NCBI RefSeq assembly: GCF_016734905.1
Contig: NZ_JAERPO010000002.1
Location: 391,524 to 455,523, forward strand
From: Sphingopyxis jiangsuensis
Lineage (GTDB): Bacteria > Pseudomonadota > Alphaproteobacteria > Sphingomonadales > Sphingomonadaceae
Reading direction: 5' to 3'
DNA: 64,000 bases
Shown here piece after piece: positions 19,378-28,600 of this stretch (within the stretch, counting starts at the first letter, position 1; each line of letters starts with the position of its first letter). The notes below the pieces were generated by a model, which worked only from the letters and a program-made list of their open reading frames with translations, made no database searches and had not been told where the DNA came from. The position numbers and the translations under genes are program-made.

Positions 19378-20294
19378 GCGACGAGCCGCCAGCGGTTATC
19401 GGCACGTGCGACGCGACCGCGCGCTTCGAGGTCGAGAAGGTGCGCGAGCACCGATCGGCCGGCGGCGCCGGTCAAGCGCGGGTCGAGCCCCTTGTACATA
19501 TGCTTTACCATGTCGGGAATCACGTCCGTCCCGCGTTCGAGTTCCCGCAAAATCTGTCGCTCGCGCTGTTTGCGATGGCCGAGCATCCCCCGCACGAGCT
19601 GGCGCGGCTTGGCCACGGCAGGGCCGTGCGCCGGATAATAGATGCGGTCGTCGCGGTCATAGAGCTTCTTGAGGCTCGCCATATAGGCCGCCATGTCACC
19701 ATCGGGCGGGCTCACGACGCTCGTCGACCATGCCATCACATGATCGCCCGTAAACAGGGCCTTGCTCTCGATGAGCGAAAAACACAGATGGTTTGACGTA
19801 TGCCCCGGCGTCGCCACCGCCTCGAGCGTCCAGCCGTCGCCAGTGACACGCTCGCCATCGGCAAGAACCCGGTCGGGCGCATAATCGGGATCGAAGGCAG
19901 AGTCGGCGCGCGGACCGTCGTCGGCAAGCGCCAACGGGGCGCAGCCGACGATCGGCGCACCCGTCGCGGCCTTCAGGGGCGCCGCGGCGGGCGAATGGTC
20001 GCGATGCGTGTGCGTGCAAAGGATCGCTGCGACGCGCTGCCCCTTGACCGCGCGGAGGATCGCGTCGACATGCCCTGCCCCATGGGCGTCGGGCGGGTCT
20101 CCGATACTCATCCCGCTGCCGGTCGGGCCAGGGTCGATGATCGCAACGTCGCTGCCCGCGCCGACGATCCATGTCTGCGTTCCCGTGAAGGTGTAGGGCG
20201 ACGGATTGGGCGCGAGCACGCGCCTGACCAGCGGCTCATGCTCTTCGCAATCGCCGGCACGGATCGTATCGGGCCAAGGCTTTTGGTCGCTCAT
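19374..20294 (-). CDS. MBL-fold metallohydrolase (LACTB2-like)
   Basis: About 306 residues. The dinuclear metal site is visible: CTHTHRDHSPA (HxHxDH), VATPGHTSNHLCF (third His), ALFTGDHVMAW (bridging Asp) and IYYPAHGP (last His). A C-terminal helical domain (MLGHRKQRERQILREL to the RVARADNRWRLV end) matches the winged-helix extension of the LACTB2/RNase-like group. The reaction could be hydrolysis of thioesters, lactones or nucleic acid. The start at 20294 is preferred over a Met three codons upstream. It is coupled to the DUF4230 gene. Confidence 0.88.
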   Translation of the reverse strand: MSDQKPWPDTIRAGDCEEHEPLVRRVLAPNPSPYTFTGTQTWIVGAGSDVAIIDPGPTGSGMSIGDPPDAHGAGHVDAILRAVKGQRVAAILCTHTHRDHSPAAAPLKAATGAPIVGCAPLALADDGPRADSAFDPDYAPDRVLADGERVTGDGWTLEAVATPGHTSNHLCFSLIESKALFTGDHVMAWSTSVVSPPDGDMAAYMASLKKLYDRDDRIYYPAHGPAVAKPRQLVRGMLGHRKQRERQILRELERGTDVIPDMVKHMYKGLDPRLTGAAGRSVLAHLLDLEARGRVARADNRWRLVA

Positions 20295-20345
20295 ATATGC
20301 CATGTGGCATCACAAAGCCGGAAGGAAAAGGGCCGCGCATGTGAA

Positions 20346-20372
20346 AAAGGGAGCGGCATCGCCACTCCCTTT
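20346..20372 (-). terminator. Rho-independent terminator after the blaI-M56 pair
   Basis: Read on the minus strand, AAAGGGAGTGGC pairs with GCCGCTCCCTTT through a 12-bp stem with one mismatch and a 3-nt loop, and runs directly into TTTTT. It lies about 55 bp after the M56 gene stop at 20429. A second 10-bp hairpin (20385-20394 with 20405-20414) lies between the stop and this site. Confidence 0.75.
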
Positions 20373-20428
20373 CCCCGCCCCTGCCGCTGACCCCACCGGG
20401 GACGGGGGTCAGCGTCGAAGCTGAAACC

Positions 20429-22159
20429 TCAGTCGCCGGACTCTTCGATCTCGGCGATCGCGCGGTCCATGTCGGCGAGTACCTTGGCACGGATTTCGTC
20501 GCTCAACTTGCCGGAACTCTCGCCACTGGCAAAACGTTCGCGGGCCTTTTTAAGCGCCGAAACCTGCGCCGTCCGGTCGCCTTCCGGGCCGCAATGGGTC
20601 ATCACGACGCGGCTCTTCTTGCCGCCTTGCTGTTCCTCGAACTCGATGACGGGCATCGCCTTCGCATCCTTGCCGCACTTGGCGAAGGCAAAACCCTTGC
20701 CGTCGGCCGACGACCATGCAGCGGGGGGCATAGGCGGGATGGGCGGCATCGGGGGCATGGGGGCGAGCGCAATGCTGCGCTTCCCTTTCGCCTCGAGCCG
20801 GTCGGCAATAGCATTTGCCTTCTTGCCCGTTACGCCCTGCTCCTTCAGCGCCGACAGAATTTCATCACGCGTAGGCGCGCCGGGAAGCGCGAATTCGAAG
20901 CGCTTGACCTTTCCGCTCGCCCCCGCTTCGGGAGCCCAGTGGAGGCCGTGCTCGCCGCCGCCCTTGCGCTCGCCGTCCCGGATCACGACGCGGTGGATCT
21001 CGCGCTTCTTGCCGCCATCTGCCCCCTTGGCGTCGTCGTCGGTCGTGACGATCATCACGCGGTGGACGCCGGGTGCCGCGGGCGCTTCCGGTGCAGCAGG
21101 CGGTGCAGGCGGCTGCGGCACGTCGGTGGGCGCTGCGGGCGGGGCCGGGGGCGCCGGGGGTTCCGGCGCATCGGCGTATTGCGCATTCGCACTGGCAATC
21201 CCCGACGGCACCAGCGTCGCGGTCGTCGCGAGAACCGCCACCGCCGCTCCGCCGACAAGCAAGCGCCCCATGGCGCCGCGCTTGATCGAAACATCCTCCC
21301 GCATCAACATCGTCAGTCTCTCCTGCAAATTATCGTGGACCGCCATCGGCGCGGCGAGCGACAGGCGCGAACCGACCGCAGCCTTGGCGATGGCATGGGC
21401 GTAGCGGACGGTGCGCACTGCACGCGGACTGCTGTCAGCCATCGTCAGCACACGCGCATCGCACGCGGCTTCCTGATCGAAGCGGAAGGCCCTGATGGCG
21501 CGCCAGGCAAAGGGATTGAACCATTGGGTCGCGAGCAGCACGAGCGCCGCCGCATTCGCCCACAAGTCGCCGTGGCGATGGTGCGCAAGTTCGTGATCAA
21601 CCGCCAGCGCGCGCTCATCGGCGGCATAGCGTGCAAAGAAATCCTGCGGCACTGCGACAAACCGACGCCACAAACCAAAGGCGATAGGGCCATCGACCGC
21701 GTCCGACATGACGAGGCGGATCGACCCGATCGGCTCGAGCTCGACCGATGCGCCCAGTACCGCGCGCCGGAAACGGTCGTGCGCGAGCATGGCTGCGACG
21801 ATAACCGCGACCATGCCAACCGCCCATGCTGCGAAAAGCCACGGCAGCAATTCGGCCAATGACCAGAGCGGAGCGGCCGCCGACGCCGCAGCCGCACCAT
21901 CGAGCGCGCCGAGCTGGGCCGCGTCAGGCCAGACAATCTCGGTCACGGGCATCGCTACGGGTGCCGCAGGCACGACGGGATCGGCGAAGGGAAGTGGCGG
22001 CAAGACCAGGCGCAGCGCCGGGATCAGCCACAGCGTGTAGGTCAGCTTCGGTCCGAAAAAGCGCGCAAAAGGCTTACGGATCAGCAAGATCGCTAGCACG
22101 AGCAGCGCAGTTGTAACGAGCGTGTCGATCCACACGTCGAACAGCATCGCGGCGCTCAT
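20429..22159 (-). CDS. BlaR1-like M56 family membrane metallopeptidase
   Basis: A 576-residue protein with N-terminal membrane helices and the M56 zinc motif ALAVDHELAHHRHGDLWA (HExxH, here HELAH). In BlaR1/MecR1 this domain cleaves the BlaI-type repressor after sensing a signal. The C-terminus has no penicillin-binding domain. It carries a Pro/Ala-rich spacer (PPAPPAPPAAPTD) and a Lys/Met/Pro-rich region with repeated PPMPP words, so the ligand is probably not a beta-lactam. The ATG overlaps the stop of the blaI gene as ATGA, the standard coupled arrangement. Confidence 0.9.
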   Translation of the reverse strand: MSAAMLFDVWIDTLVTTALLVLAILLIRKPFARFFGPKLTYTLWLIPALRLVLPPLPFADPVVPAAPVAMPVTEIVWPDAAQLGALDGAAAASAAAPLWSLAELLPWLFAAWAVGMVAVIVAAMLAHDRFRRAVLGASVELEPIGSIRLVMSDAVDGPIAFGLWRRFVAVPQDFFARYAADERALAVDHELAHHRHGDLWANAAALVLLATQWFNPFAWRAIRAFRFDQEAACDARVLTMADSSPRAVRTVRYAHAIAKAAVGSRLSLAAPMAVHDNLQERLTMLMREDVSIKRGAMGRLLVGGAAVAVLATTATLVPSGIASANAQYADAPEPPAPPAPPAAPTDVPQPPAPPAAPEAPAAPGVHRVMIVTTDDDAKGADGGKKREIHRVVIRDGERKGGGEHGLHWAPEAGASGKVKRFEFALPGAPTRDEILSALKEQGVTGKKANAIADRLEAKGKRSIALAPMPPMPPIPPMPPAAWSSADGKGFAFAKCGKDAKAMPVIEFEEQQGGKKSRVVMTHCGPEGDRTAQVSALKKARERFASGESSGKLSDEIRAKVLADMDRAIAEIEESGD

Positions 22160-22524
22160 GACTTCAGCCTCCGCAGCAGCGCCTCAATCTCGGCGATGTC
22201 GCGATCCGACAATGCCTCGCGCTCGGCGAGATGAGCGATCAAAGGGCTAACCCGGCCGCCGAACAGGCGGTCAACGAAGCGCTGCGACTCCTCGCCCACC
22301 GCATCGGCGCGCTCGATGGCCGGCGAATAGAGATAGCGCCGCCCGTCGGCTTCGGCCGTCACCGCGCCCTTTTGCACGAGCCGCGCGAGCAGCGTTTTGA
22401 CGGTCGCCTGCGTCCAGCCGTTGCGCTTGCCGACGCGTTCGGTCAGGTCGGCGGCCGTCTGCGGGGCCCTGTCCCACAGCGCTGCCAATACCTGCATTTC
22501 CGACTCGCTTGCTCGTTCCGCCAT
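22156..22524 (-). CDS. BlaI/MecI/CopY family repressor
   Basis: A 122-residue winged-helix repressor. The helix-turn-helix region reads SEMQVLAALWDRAPQTAADL then GWTQATVKTLLARLVQKGAV, and the wing is ADGRRYLYSPAI, matching BlaI/CopY. The C-terminal helices would dimerise and carry the protease-sensitive segment. It is coupled to the M56 protease gene, which should inactivate it. A perfect TACA-N2-TGTA type operator lies 38 bp upstream, so autorepression is likely. Confidence 0.93.
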   Translation of the reverse strand: MAERASESEMQVLAALWDRAPQTAADLTERVGKRNGWTQATVKTLLARLVQKGAVTAEADGRRYLYSPAIERADAVGEESQRFVDRLFGGRVSPLIAHLAEREALSDRDIAEIEALLRRLKS

Positions 22525-22561
22525 GCCGGACCCCTCCTCTAGGCGTTCACCGATAGAACAC

Positions 22562-22577
22562 GACTACAATTGTAGTC
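22562..22577 (-). promoter_or_regulatory. BlaI/CopY-type operator with overlapping promoter
   Basis: GACTACAATTGTAGTC is a perfect 16-bp palindrome containing the TACA-N2-TGTA core known for BlaI/MecI/CopY regulators. On the minus strand, TTGACT (22574-22579) starts just upstream of and overlaps it, so the palindrome fills the promoter spacer; a loose -10 (TTCTAT) follows. A repressor bound here would occlude RNA polymerase. Confidence 0.7.
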
Positions 22578-22740
22578 AAACGGCTGAACGCTTCCTGAAC
22601 GAAAAATTACGCACGAGTGTCGGAATTCTTGACAAACGGCGGGGGCGGTAAGGATTCGCTAACCAGCGTCTCGCGTCATAATCCGCGATCGCCGCGATTT
22701 GGCACGGCGTTTGAATAGTATGTCCACGTTCCCGAGTGTT

Positions 22741-22859
22741 CCGCTCAAATGGAGCGGTGGGGGGCATCGGTCTGGTCCCTGATGCCCCCTGCCCCCACCG
22801 GGACATCCCCCACTTACCCCAAGCGAACGGGGGCGGAGCGGCCAATCGGCCCCGCCCCC
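22741..22859. other. GC-rich hairpin cluster in the blaI-acyltransferase gap
   Basis: The 387-bp region between divergent genes at 22524 and 22912 holds several strong stems. CGGTGGG (22755-22761) pairs with CCCACCG (22794-22800) and encloses GGGCATC/GATGCCC. GGGGGCGG (22829-22836) pairs with CCGCCCCC (22852-22859). Upstream at 22629, TTGACA could be a plus-strand -35 for the acyltransferase, but no good -10 follows. The hairpins may form a long structured leader or be a repeat family. Confidence 0.4.
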
Positions 22860-22911
22860 GGAAGCCGTCGGTTTAATCGGCTGTTATCCATTCTGGTGCA
22901 CAGCGTGCGGT

Positions 22912-24042
22912 ATGGGACACGCTCGCGCCGCGCCTCGCAAACTGGCTGCCCTCGACCTGCTCCGCTTCGCCTGTGCGATGCTGGTGCTCGCGGCGCATTA
23001 TTTCGCCTCGTTCGCGCGCGCGCCAAGCGCGGCCGCGCGCGAGGCTCTTTCGGGACAGGATCTCGCAGCGCCCTTCGCGTCCTTCACCTGGTTCGGATGG
23101 ATTGGCGTCGAACTATTTTTCGTCATCTCGGGCTTCGTCATTGCATTGTCAGCGCGCGGCAGCGGGGCCGGCCAGTTCGTGCGACGGCGCATCCTTCGCC
23201 TCGCCCCGGCAGCATGGCTTTGTGCAACGATCACCGCGCTTGCCCTCATCTGGGCGGGCATCTTCACGCCCGCCGAAGTCGCACGGCGCTGGACAGCATC
23301 GACTCTTTTCCTCGCCGCCGCACCACAAATCGACGCCTCCTACTGGACGCTCGGCGTCGAGGTGAATTTCTATCTGCTCGTCGGCCTTGGCCTGTGGCGC
23401 GCAGGTGATGCCGTCCTTGACGTGCTGCCCAAAATCCTCGCTTTCGTCGGAGCGCTGTTCTGGACGTCGTACCTGCTCGCAGGTCCAGGCCCGGGTCAGC
23501 CACCGTCGCTCGGGCTATGCTTGTTGCTGGCGCCGCACGCCAGCTTCTTCGCCGTCGGCATGATGCTCGAACGCCGGGCACGGACCGGCGCCCTGTCTTC
23601 GCCGTCTTTTTTTGTACTCGCTCTGGCAGCCTGCACGGTCGAAATCGCCAATGTCACGGCCGCTCGCATGACGGCGATGGATGTGACCCAGGGGTTTGCG
23701 CTTCCCTTCCTATTCTTTGTAGCGGGACTACTCGTCATCGCGAGCGCCGATCGCATCGCAATCGGAACGCAATGGCTCCCGATGGCTACGCAGCTCGGCC
23801 TTGCCACTTACCCACTTTACCTCATTCATCAGGATGCGGGGGCGGTCGCCGCGGCTGCGTTGCTTCGTACGGGGATGTCATTCACCGAAGCGTTGCTATT
23901 GACGACAGCAATCGTCGTCGGCTTTGCATTGGCCTGCACACGATGGCTTGAGCCGGTAGTCCGGGCGCGGCTTGCACACGCCATCGACGCCCTCGCACGT
24001 CGCCGTGCCGCGGCTCATTCCGGGGCACTACCCGGCGCCTGA
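22912..24042 (+). CDS. Acyltransferase 3 family membrane protein
   Basis: A 376-residue polytopic protein of the acyltransferase-3/OafA family, which acylates sugars in surface polysaccharides or related envelope molecules using cytoplasmic acyl donors. The N-terminus shows the family block KLAALDLLRFACAMLVLAAH with the conserved Arg and His, followed by WFGWIGVELFFVISGFVIA and FVRRRILRLAPAAWL. About ten hydrophobic helices follow. No glycosyltransferase neighbours are present, so the substrate is unknown. Its stop lies 1 bp from the convergent GFA gene. Confidence 0.9.
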   Translation: MGHARAAPRKLAALDLLRFACAMLVLAAHYFASFARAPSAAAREALSGQDLAAPFASFTWFGWIGVELFFVISGFVIALSARGSGAGQFVRRRILRLAPAAWLCATITALALIWAGIFTPAEVARRWTASTLFLAAAPQIDASYWTLGVEVNFYLLVGLGLWRAGDAVLDVLPKILAFVGALFWTSYLLAGPGPGQPPSLGLCLLLAPHASFFAVGMMLERRARTGALSSPSFFVLALAACTVEIANVTAARMTAMDVTQGFALPFLFFVAGLLVIASADRIAIGTQWLPMATQLGLATYPLYLIHQDAGAVAAAALLRTGMSFTEALLLTTAIVVGFALACTRWLEPVVRARLAHAIDALARRRAAAHSGALPGA

Positions 24043-24043
24043 A

Positions 24044-24472
24044 CTAGTCGGCTGCGTCGACCAACTTTCCCGAACCGCCGATTTCGGCAGGAAAATCGAC
24101 AAACTTCGGCAGATCGTCCGAAACCGCAAAAACGGCCTCGGCGTAGCTCAGATGCGCCTTTGGTTCGAAATCGACGGTCGGCAGGATTGCCGCGCGAACA
24201 TCGACGACGCCGAGCTTGGGATGGTCGATGAACATATGACCGCCGCACTGCGTGCAATATTTGCGATCGCTCGTCCCGACCTTGTTATAGCCGCCAATCA
24301 GTTCGGCGCCCTTGGTCACGGCAACATTGTCGGACGGCCAGATGGTGAAGGCAACGAACGGCGCCCCCGAATAGCTCCGGCACGACTGGCAGTGGCAATA
24401 TCCCATATCGACCGGATCGCCCGACACTGCGATCTCGACCGCGCCGCAAAAGCAGCTTCCCTTGTGCGTCAT
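24044..24472 (-). CDS. GFA family (CENP-V/GFA domain) protein
   Basis: A 142-residue zinc-binding protein of the glutathione-dependent formaldehyde-activating (GFA) fold. Zinc ligand clusters are GSCFCGAVEIAV, GYCHCQSCRSYSGAPF and KYCTQCGGHMF. The founding member was proposed to catalyse S-hydroxymethylglutathione formation, but most paralogues are uncharacterised. It is cytoplasmic. It lies 50 bp downstream of the grxD stop on the same strand and could be the tail of that transcript. Confidence 0.9.
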   Translation of the reverse strand: MTHKGSCFCGAVEIAVSGDPVDMGYCHCQSCRSYSGAPFVAFTIWPSDNVAVTKGAELIGGYNKVGTSDRKYCTQCGGHMFIDHPKLGVVDVRAAILPTVDFEPKAHLSYAEAVFAVSDDLPKFVDFPAEIGGSGKLVDAAD

Positions 24473-24522
24473 AACATCTCCACCATAATCTGTTTGTCAC
24501 GCTGCGGCACACGCCGCAGCAA

Positions 24523-24855
24523 TCAGTCCGCCTTGGTCGGGATGCCGTCCATCACCTGATGAAGTTCGCCCGCCTCCCACATCTCCATCATGATGTCGGA
24601 GCCACCGACGAATTCGCCCTTCACATAAAGCTGGGGAATCGTCGGCCAGTCGGAAAATTCCTTGATGCCTTGCCGGATTTCCATGTCCTGCAGGACGTCG
24701 ACGGTATCATATTCGATGCCAAGCCGGTCGAGCATCGCAATGGCGCGCGAAGAAAACCCACACTGCGGGAACAAGGGGGTGCCCTTCATGAACAGCAGCA
24801 CGGGATGATCGGCGACCAGCTTGGCAATGCGGTCGTGAGTGGCGGGGTCGGTCAT
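24523..24855 (-). CDS. grxD: Monothiol glutaredoxin, Grx4/GrxD type
   Basis: About 110 residues from MTDPATHDRIAKLV. The monothiol active site CGFS is present (FPQCGFSSRAIAML), together with the glutathione-binding WPTIPQLYVKGEFVGGSDI. This class binds a bridging [2Fe-2S] cluster with glutathione and forms heterocomplexes with BolA proteins for Fe-S handling and iron sensing. A bolA gene sits immediately upstream, supporting that role. The start at 24855 has GGAG upstream; an in-frame Met seven codons earlier is less likely. Confidence 0.95.
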   Translation of the reverse strand: MTDPATHDRIAKLVADHPVLLFMKGTPLFPQCGFSSRAIAMLDRLGIEYDTVDVLQDMEIRQGIKEFSDWPTIPQLYVKGEFVGGSDIMMEMWEAGELHQVMDGIPTKAD

Positions 24856-24904
24856 GTCAGGTCTCCGGTGGCGCACGCGGTGCGCAATATTTTGCTCTGC
24901 CCCC

Positions 24905-25138
24905 TTATGAGGGAATGGCGGTGGTCAATTGCAAGGCGTGAAGTTCGCCGCCCATCCGGCCGCCGAGCGCCGCATAGACCGCCTTGTGCTGCGCGACACG
25001 CGACATGCCCGCGAATGAGGCGCTGACAATGTGTGCCGAATAATGGTCATTGTCGCCCACAAGGTCGGTGATCGTGACGTCGGCATCGGGAAATGCCGCC
25101 TCGATCAGGCTCCTCAATTCGGATTCGCGCATCCCCAT
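24905..25138 (-). CDS. BolA family Fe-S/iron homeostasis protein
   Basis: A 77-residue BolA-like protein. The family core is visible: a helix (SELRSLIEAAFPDADVTI), the strand-loop with a conserved His (DNDHYSAHIVSASF), and the helix RVAQHKAVYAAL ending in ELHALQLTT. The invariant C-terminal His (ELHAL) is the ligand shared with monothiol glutaredoxins. It lies 49 bp before grxD and 12 bp after the DUF1476 gene on one strand, a cluster common in alphaproteobacteria. Confidence 0.93.
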   Translation of the reverse strand: MGMRESELRSLIEAAFPDADVTITDLVGDNDHYSAHIVSASFAGMSRVAQHKAVYAALGGRMGGELHALQLTTAIPS

Positions 25139-25150
25139 CGCCGATCGTCC

Positions 25151-25477
25151 TCAGTTCCGGCTTTCGATGAACTGGCGGCGAGCCTCGGTTGCCTTCTCGT
25201 TGAGCGCGGCCCGGATTTCGGCATCGCTGATCTCGACCTTTGCGGCGGTCAGGTCGCCCGCCAGCTTGCGGATGACATCCTCGTCGCCCGCTTCCTCGAA
25301 ATCGGCCTGGACGACGGCCTTGGCATAGGCGTCGGTCTCCTCGGGCGTCAGCCCCATTCGCTCGGCCGCCCATTCGCCGAGTAGGCGGTTGCGGCGCGCG
25401 GTGATGCGGAACTGCATCTCCTGGTCGCGGGCAAACTTCGCCTCGAAAGCCCGTTCACGATCGTCGAATGCGTTCAT
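25151..25477 (-). CDS. DUF1476 protein / ATP synthase inhibitor zeta-like
   Basis: A 108-residue all-helical, charged protein from MNAFDDRERAFEAKFARDQE, the DUF1476 signature. In Paracoccus the zeta subunit of this family inhibits ATP hydrolysis by the F1 motor through its N-terminal segment. The conserved MQFRITARRNRLLGEWAA follows. The start is set by AGGACAAG before ATG; the longer open frame is a non-family extension. It heads the bolA-grxD cluster. Confidence 0.9.
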   Translation of the reverse strand: MNAFDDRERAFEAKFARDQEMQFRITARRNRLLGEWAAERMGLTPEETDAYAKAVVQADFEEAGDEDVIRKLAGDLTAAKVEISDAEIRAALNEKATEARRQFIESRN

Positions 25478-25684
25478 CTTGTCCTCACCGGGTTGAAACA
25501 GTCGATACCAGATAGGTGCCCGACTGCGGCGGCGCAAGCCGCCTGTGCCCCAGATCACTTCCCTTTTGAAAGCGAAGGGTTTAGGGTCCGTCGGCAGGGA
25601 ATGGGTCGTACCACAGCAGCGAAGATGGCACCCTGACGCACGGGCGACAGGGCGCTTCGGTTATGTGTTTTGGGGGAATGTACG

Positions 25685-28600
25685 ATGGCCGCTCGACTTA
25701 AGGTTTGTTTGTCGGCGCTCGGTGCCGCTTCGATAGCGGCAACGCCACCGGCAGCGGCACAAGGCCAAGGTGTCGACCCAACGCTGCGCGACAGTTTTTC
25801 GATTGGCGAGCAAGGCGGATCGCTGTGCGCGGTTCAGGCGACCGTGCGCGATTCGGTCATCCGCGGAATGTTCGATCGCGCGTGGGTCATTGTCTGCCGC
25901 GATGCGAGCCAGCCGGTCGGCTATGTCCGCATGCTGCGCGCGGATCGCGCCGAGGCGGCGGCACGCATCGACGCCGGACGGACGGAAACGATAGATTGTA
26001 GTGCCGCCGGCACCTGCACGGTGCGCGGCAGCGACATCGCTTGGCAGACGCGGATCGAACAACAGGGCGAAACGGCCTATGCCGTCGAAGGCTTTGCCGC
26101 CTATGGCGATGCGCTCGACATCGCGCTCGAATCGGTTCGCCAGCGCCGCGTCGTCCCAGGCGTCATCAAGGTCGCCACGACCTCGGTCGGCGGCAACGAC
26201 GGCTTTGCCCGGACGCTCGCGGGAACCATCGATGTCGACAAGGCGCTTGCCGAAGGATACCGGCGCAACCACAGCGGCGATTATGCCGAAGCCGCCGAAT
26301 TTTTCGAGGCGCTGTCGCGGCGCGCGCTTGACGAGCAGGATGCGGTCGACATCGACCCGACCGAATTCACCCTCAACCGCGCGCTGCAGCGCTCGAACCT
26401 CGGAGAATTTTCCGAGGCGGAACGGCTGTTCGGCGAGGTCGAAGCCATCCCGACGAGCGATCCCGTGCAGATCCGCCTGCGGCGCAATTTCCGCGCGATC
26501 CACGCGCTCAACCAGCGCGATCTCGATGGCGCCGCGTCGATCCTTCAGGCCCCCGTCCCGCCGCTGCGCGATGCGGTGACGGTCTCGGGCGGCGCGGTGA
26601 CGCTGACGCCCGAAATCGTCGCCGGCGTCAACAGCGGCACGAACAGCGCGATCCGGCAGGATGGCGGTCGCGAAAAACTGACCCCCGCCGAGCGGGCGAA
26701 GATTATCGACGCGCAGGCCGACCATCTGTTCGGGACGGTCGAGCGGCTGCGCGGCAACGCCAGCGCGGCAAAGGCCGCGCAGATCAAGGGTCTCGACGAT
26801 GCGATTGCGGTACGCGAAGGGCGCGTGACTTCCATTATCCGCCTGCGCTCGCAAATGCTCGGCGAACTGGCGCTGGCCGAAGAAGCGCTCGGCAACATCG
26901 GTGCGGCAGACGCGCGCTTTATCGAATCGGTGAATGCGCTCGCGGTCGAATATCCCGAAACCAATGCGCTCGCCTCGGCCCGTGCGCGCTACGCCGCCTT
27001 CCTGACGCGACACGGCCAGGACGACAAGGCGATCGGCATCTATCGCGAGGTCGTGAGCGCACTCGCCTCGTCGCAGCGGTCGACGACCGGCATGGCGAAC
27101 ATGATGGCGCCCTATTATCGCCTGCTCACCGAGCGGGTCGGCTCCGACGCTGCAGCGATCAACGACTTCTTCGTCGCCAGCCAGCTTCAGGTCCGCCCCG
27201 GCGTAGCCGATACGCAGGCGGTGCTCGCACGCGAACTGTCGAGCGGCAGCGGCGAAGGCGCACGGCTGTTCCGGCAGGCGACGACGATCGCCCGCGATAT
27301 CGAGCGGGCGCGGATCGAGGACGCGCGCCTCGCGCAGCTTCCGGCGACGGCGGAGGTCAATGCGCTGCGCGCCGACCTCAAGACCCAGCTCGACAATCTT
27401 GCCTTTCAGCAGACCGAAACCATCGGCGCGCTTTCGGCCTTCCCGCAATATCGCGTGGTCGCATCGGGCAAGCTCGAGCTGACGGAGTTGCAGCAGGTGC
27501 TGCGCCCCGACGAAGCCTATCTCAAGATGCTCGTCGTCGGCGATGCGGTTTACGGGATGCTGATCGAACCCGGAGCGGCGCAGCTTTGGCGTTCGGACAT
27601 CGGTGCAGGCGCGCTCGAAGGCGCGGTCGACCAGCTTCGGTCGACCATCTCGGTGGTCGAGAGCGGCCGCCGCGTGACCTATCCTTTCGACGCCGCAACG
27701 GCGCGGTCGCTTTATTCGCGGCTTTTCGGCCCCGTCGCCGAGCGCCTGCCCACTGTGAGCCACCTGATTTTCGAACCCGACGGCGCGATGCTCAAGCTGC
27801 CGATCAACCTGCTCGTCACCGCCGACACCGGGCTGGCCGCCTATGACGAGCGGCTGCTCGACGTCGACGCCGATCCGTTCGACATGCGCCAGATTGCTTG
27901 GCTCGGGCGCGCGACGCGGCCGTCAACCGCGGTATCGGCGCTCGGATTTCGCAATGCGCGTCAGGCAGCGCCGTCGAATGCCCGCAACCAATATTTCGGG
28001 CTCGGCGAAAACGTGCCGGTCACCGGGCTCCTCCCGTCGCTCGGGACGCGCGGCGCGGTCGGCGTCGGCGTCGATGACGACTGCCAATGGGATTTGGCGC
28101 AGTGGAGCCGCCCGATTTCTTCGGCCGAACTCGTTACCGCGAGCAACGCCATCGGCCGCGACACCGCAACGCTTCTCACCGGCGGAGACTTTACCGACAC
28201 GGCCGTCAAGACGCGCAGCGACCTGTCCGACTATCGCATCATCCATTTCGCAACCCACGGTCTTGTCACCGCACCGCGCCGGTCGTGCCCGGCGCGTCCG
28301 GCGCTGGTCACCTCGTTCGGCGACGGTCAATCCGACGGGCTGCTGACCTTCCAGGAAATTTTCGAGCTCAAGATCGATGCCGACCTCGTCATTCTTTCGG
28401 CCTGCGACACTGCCGGCGCGGCCTCGGTCGCGGCGACGCGCGAGGCCGGCATTTCGAGCGGCGGCGGCAACGCGCTCGACGGACTGGTGCGCAGCTTCAT
28501 CGGCGCCGGCGGACGGTCGGTAATCGCAAGCCACTGGCCCGCGCCCGACGATTTCGACGCAACGCGGCGGCTGATCGGCGGGCTGTTCACCGCGCGTCAG

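Noticed and set aside
22629-22657. TTGACA as a plus-strand promoter for the acyltransferase
   Set aside because: The hexamer is perfect but the -10 position reads GGATTC and the transcript would include about 250 nt of strong hairpins; support is too weak for a feature.
25661-27763. 700-codon open frame antisense to the CHAT gene
   Set aside because: Its translation is Arg/Asp-rich without recognisable domains, and the plus-strand frame encodes clear CHAT and TPR sequence with a good start signal. Long antisense frames are expected at this GC content.
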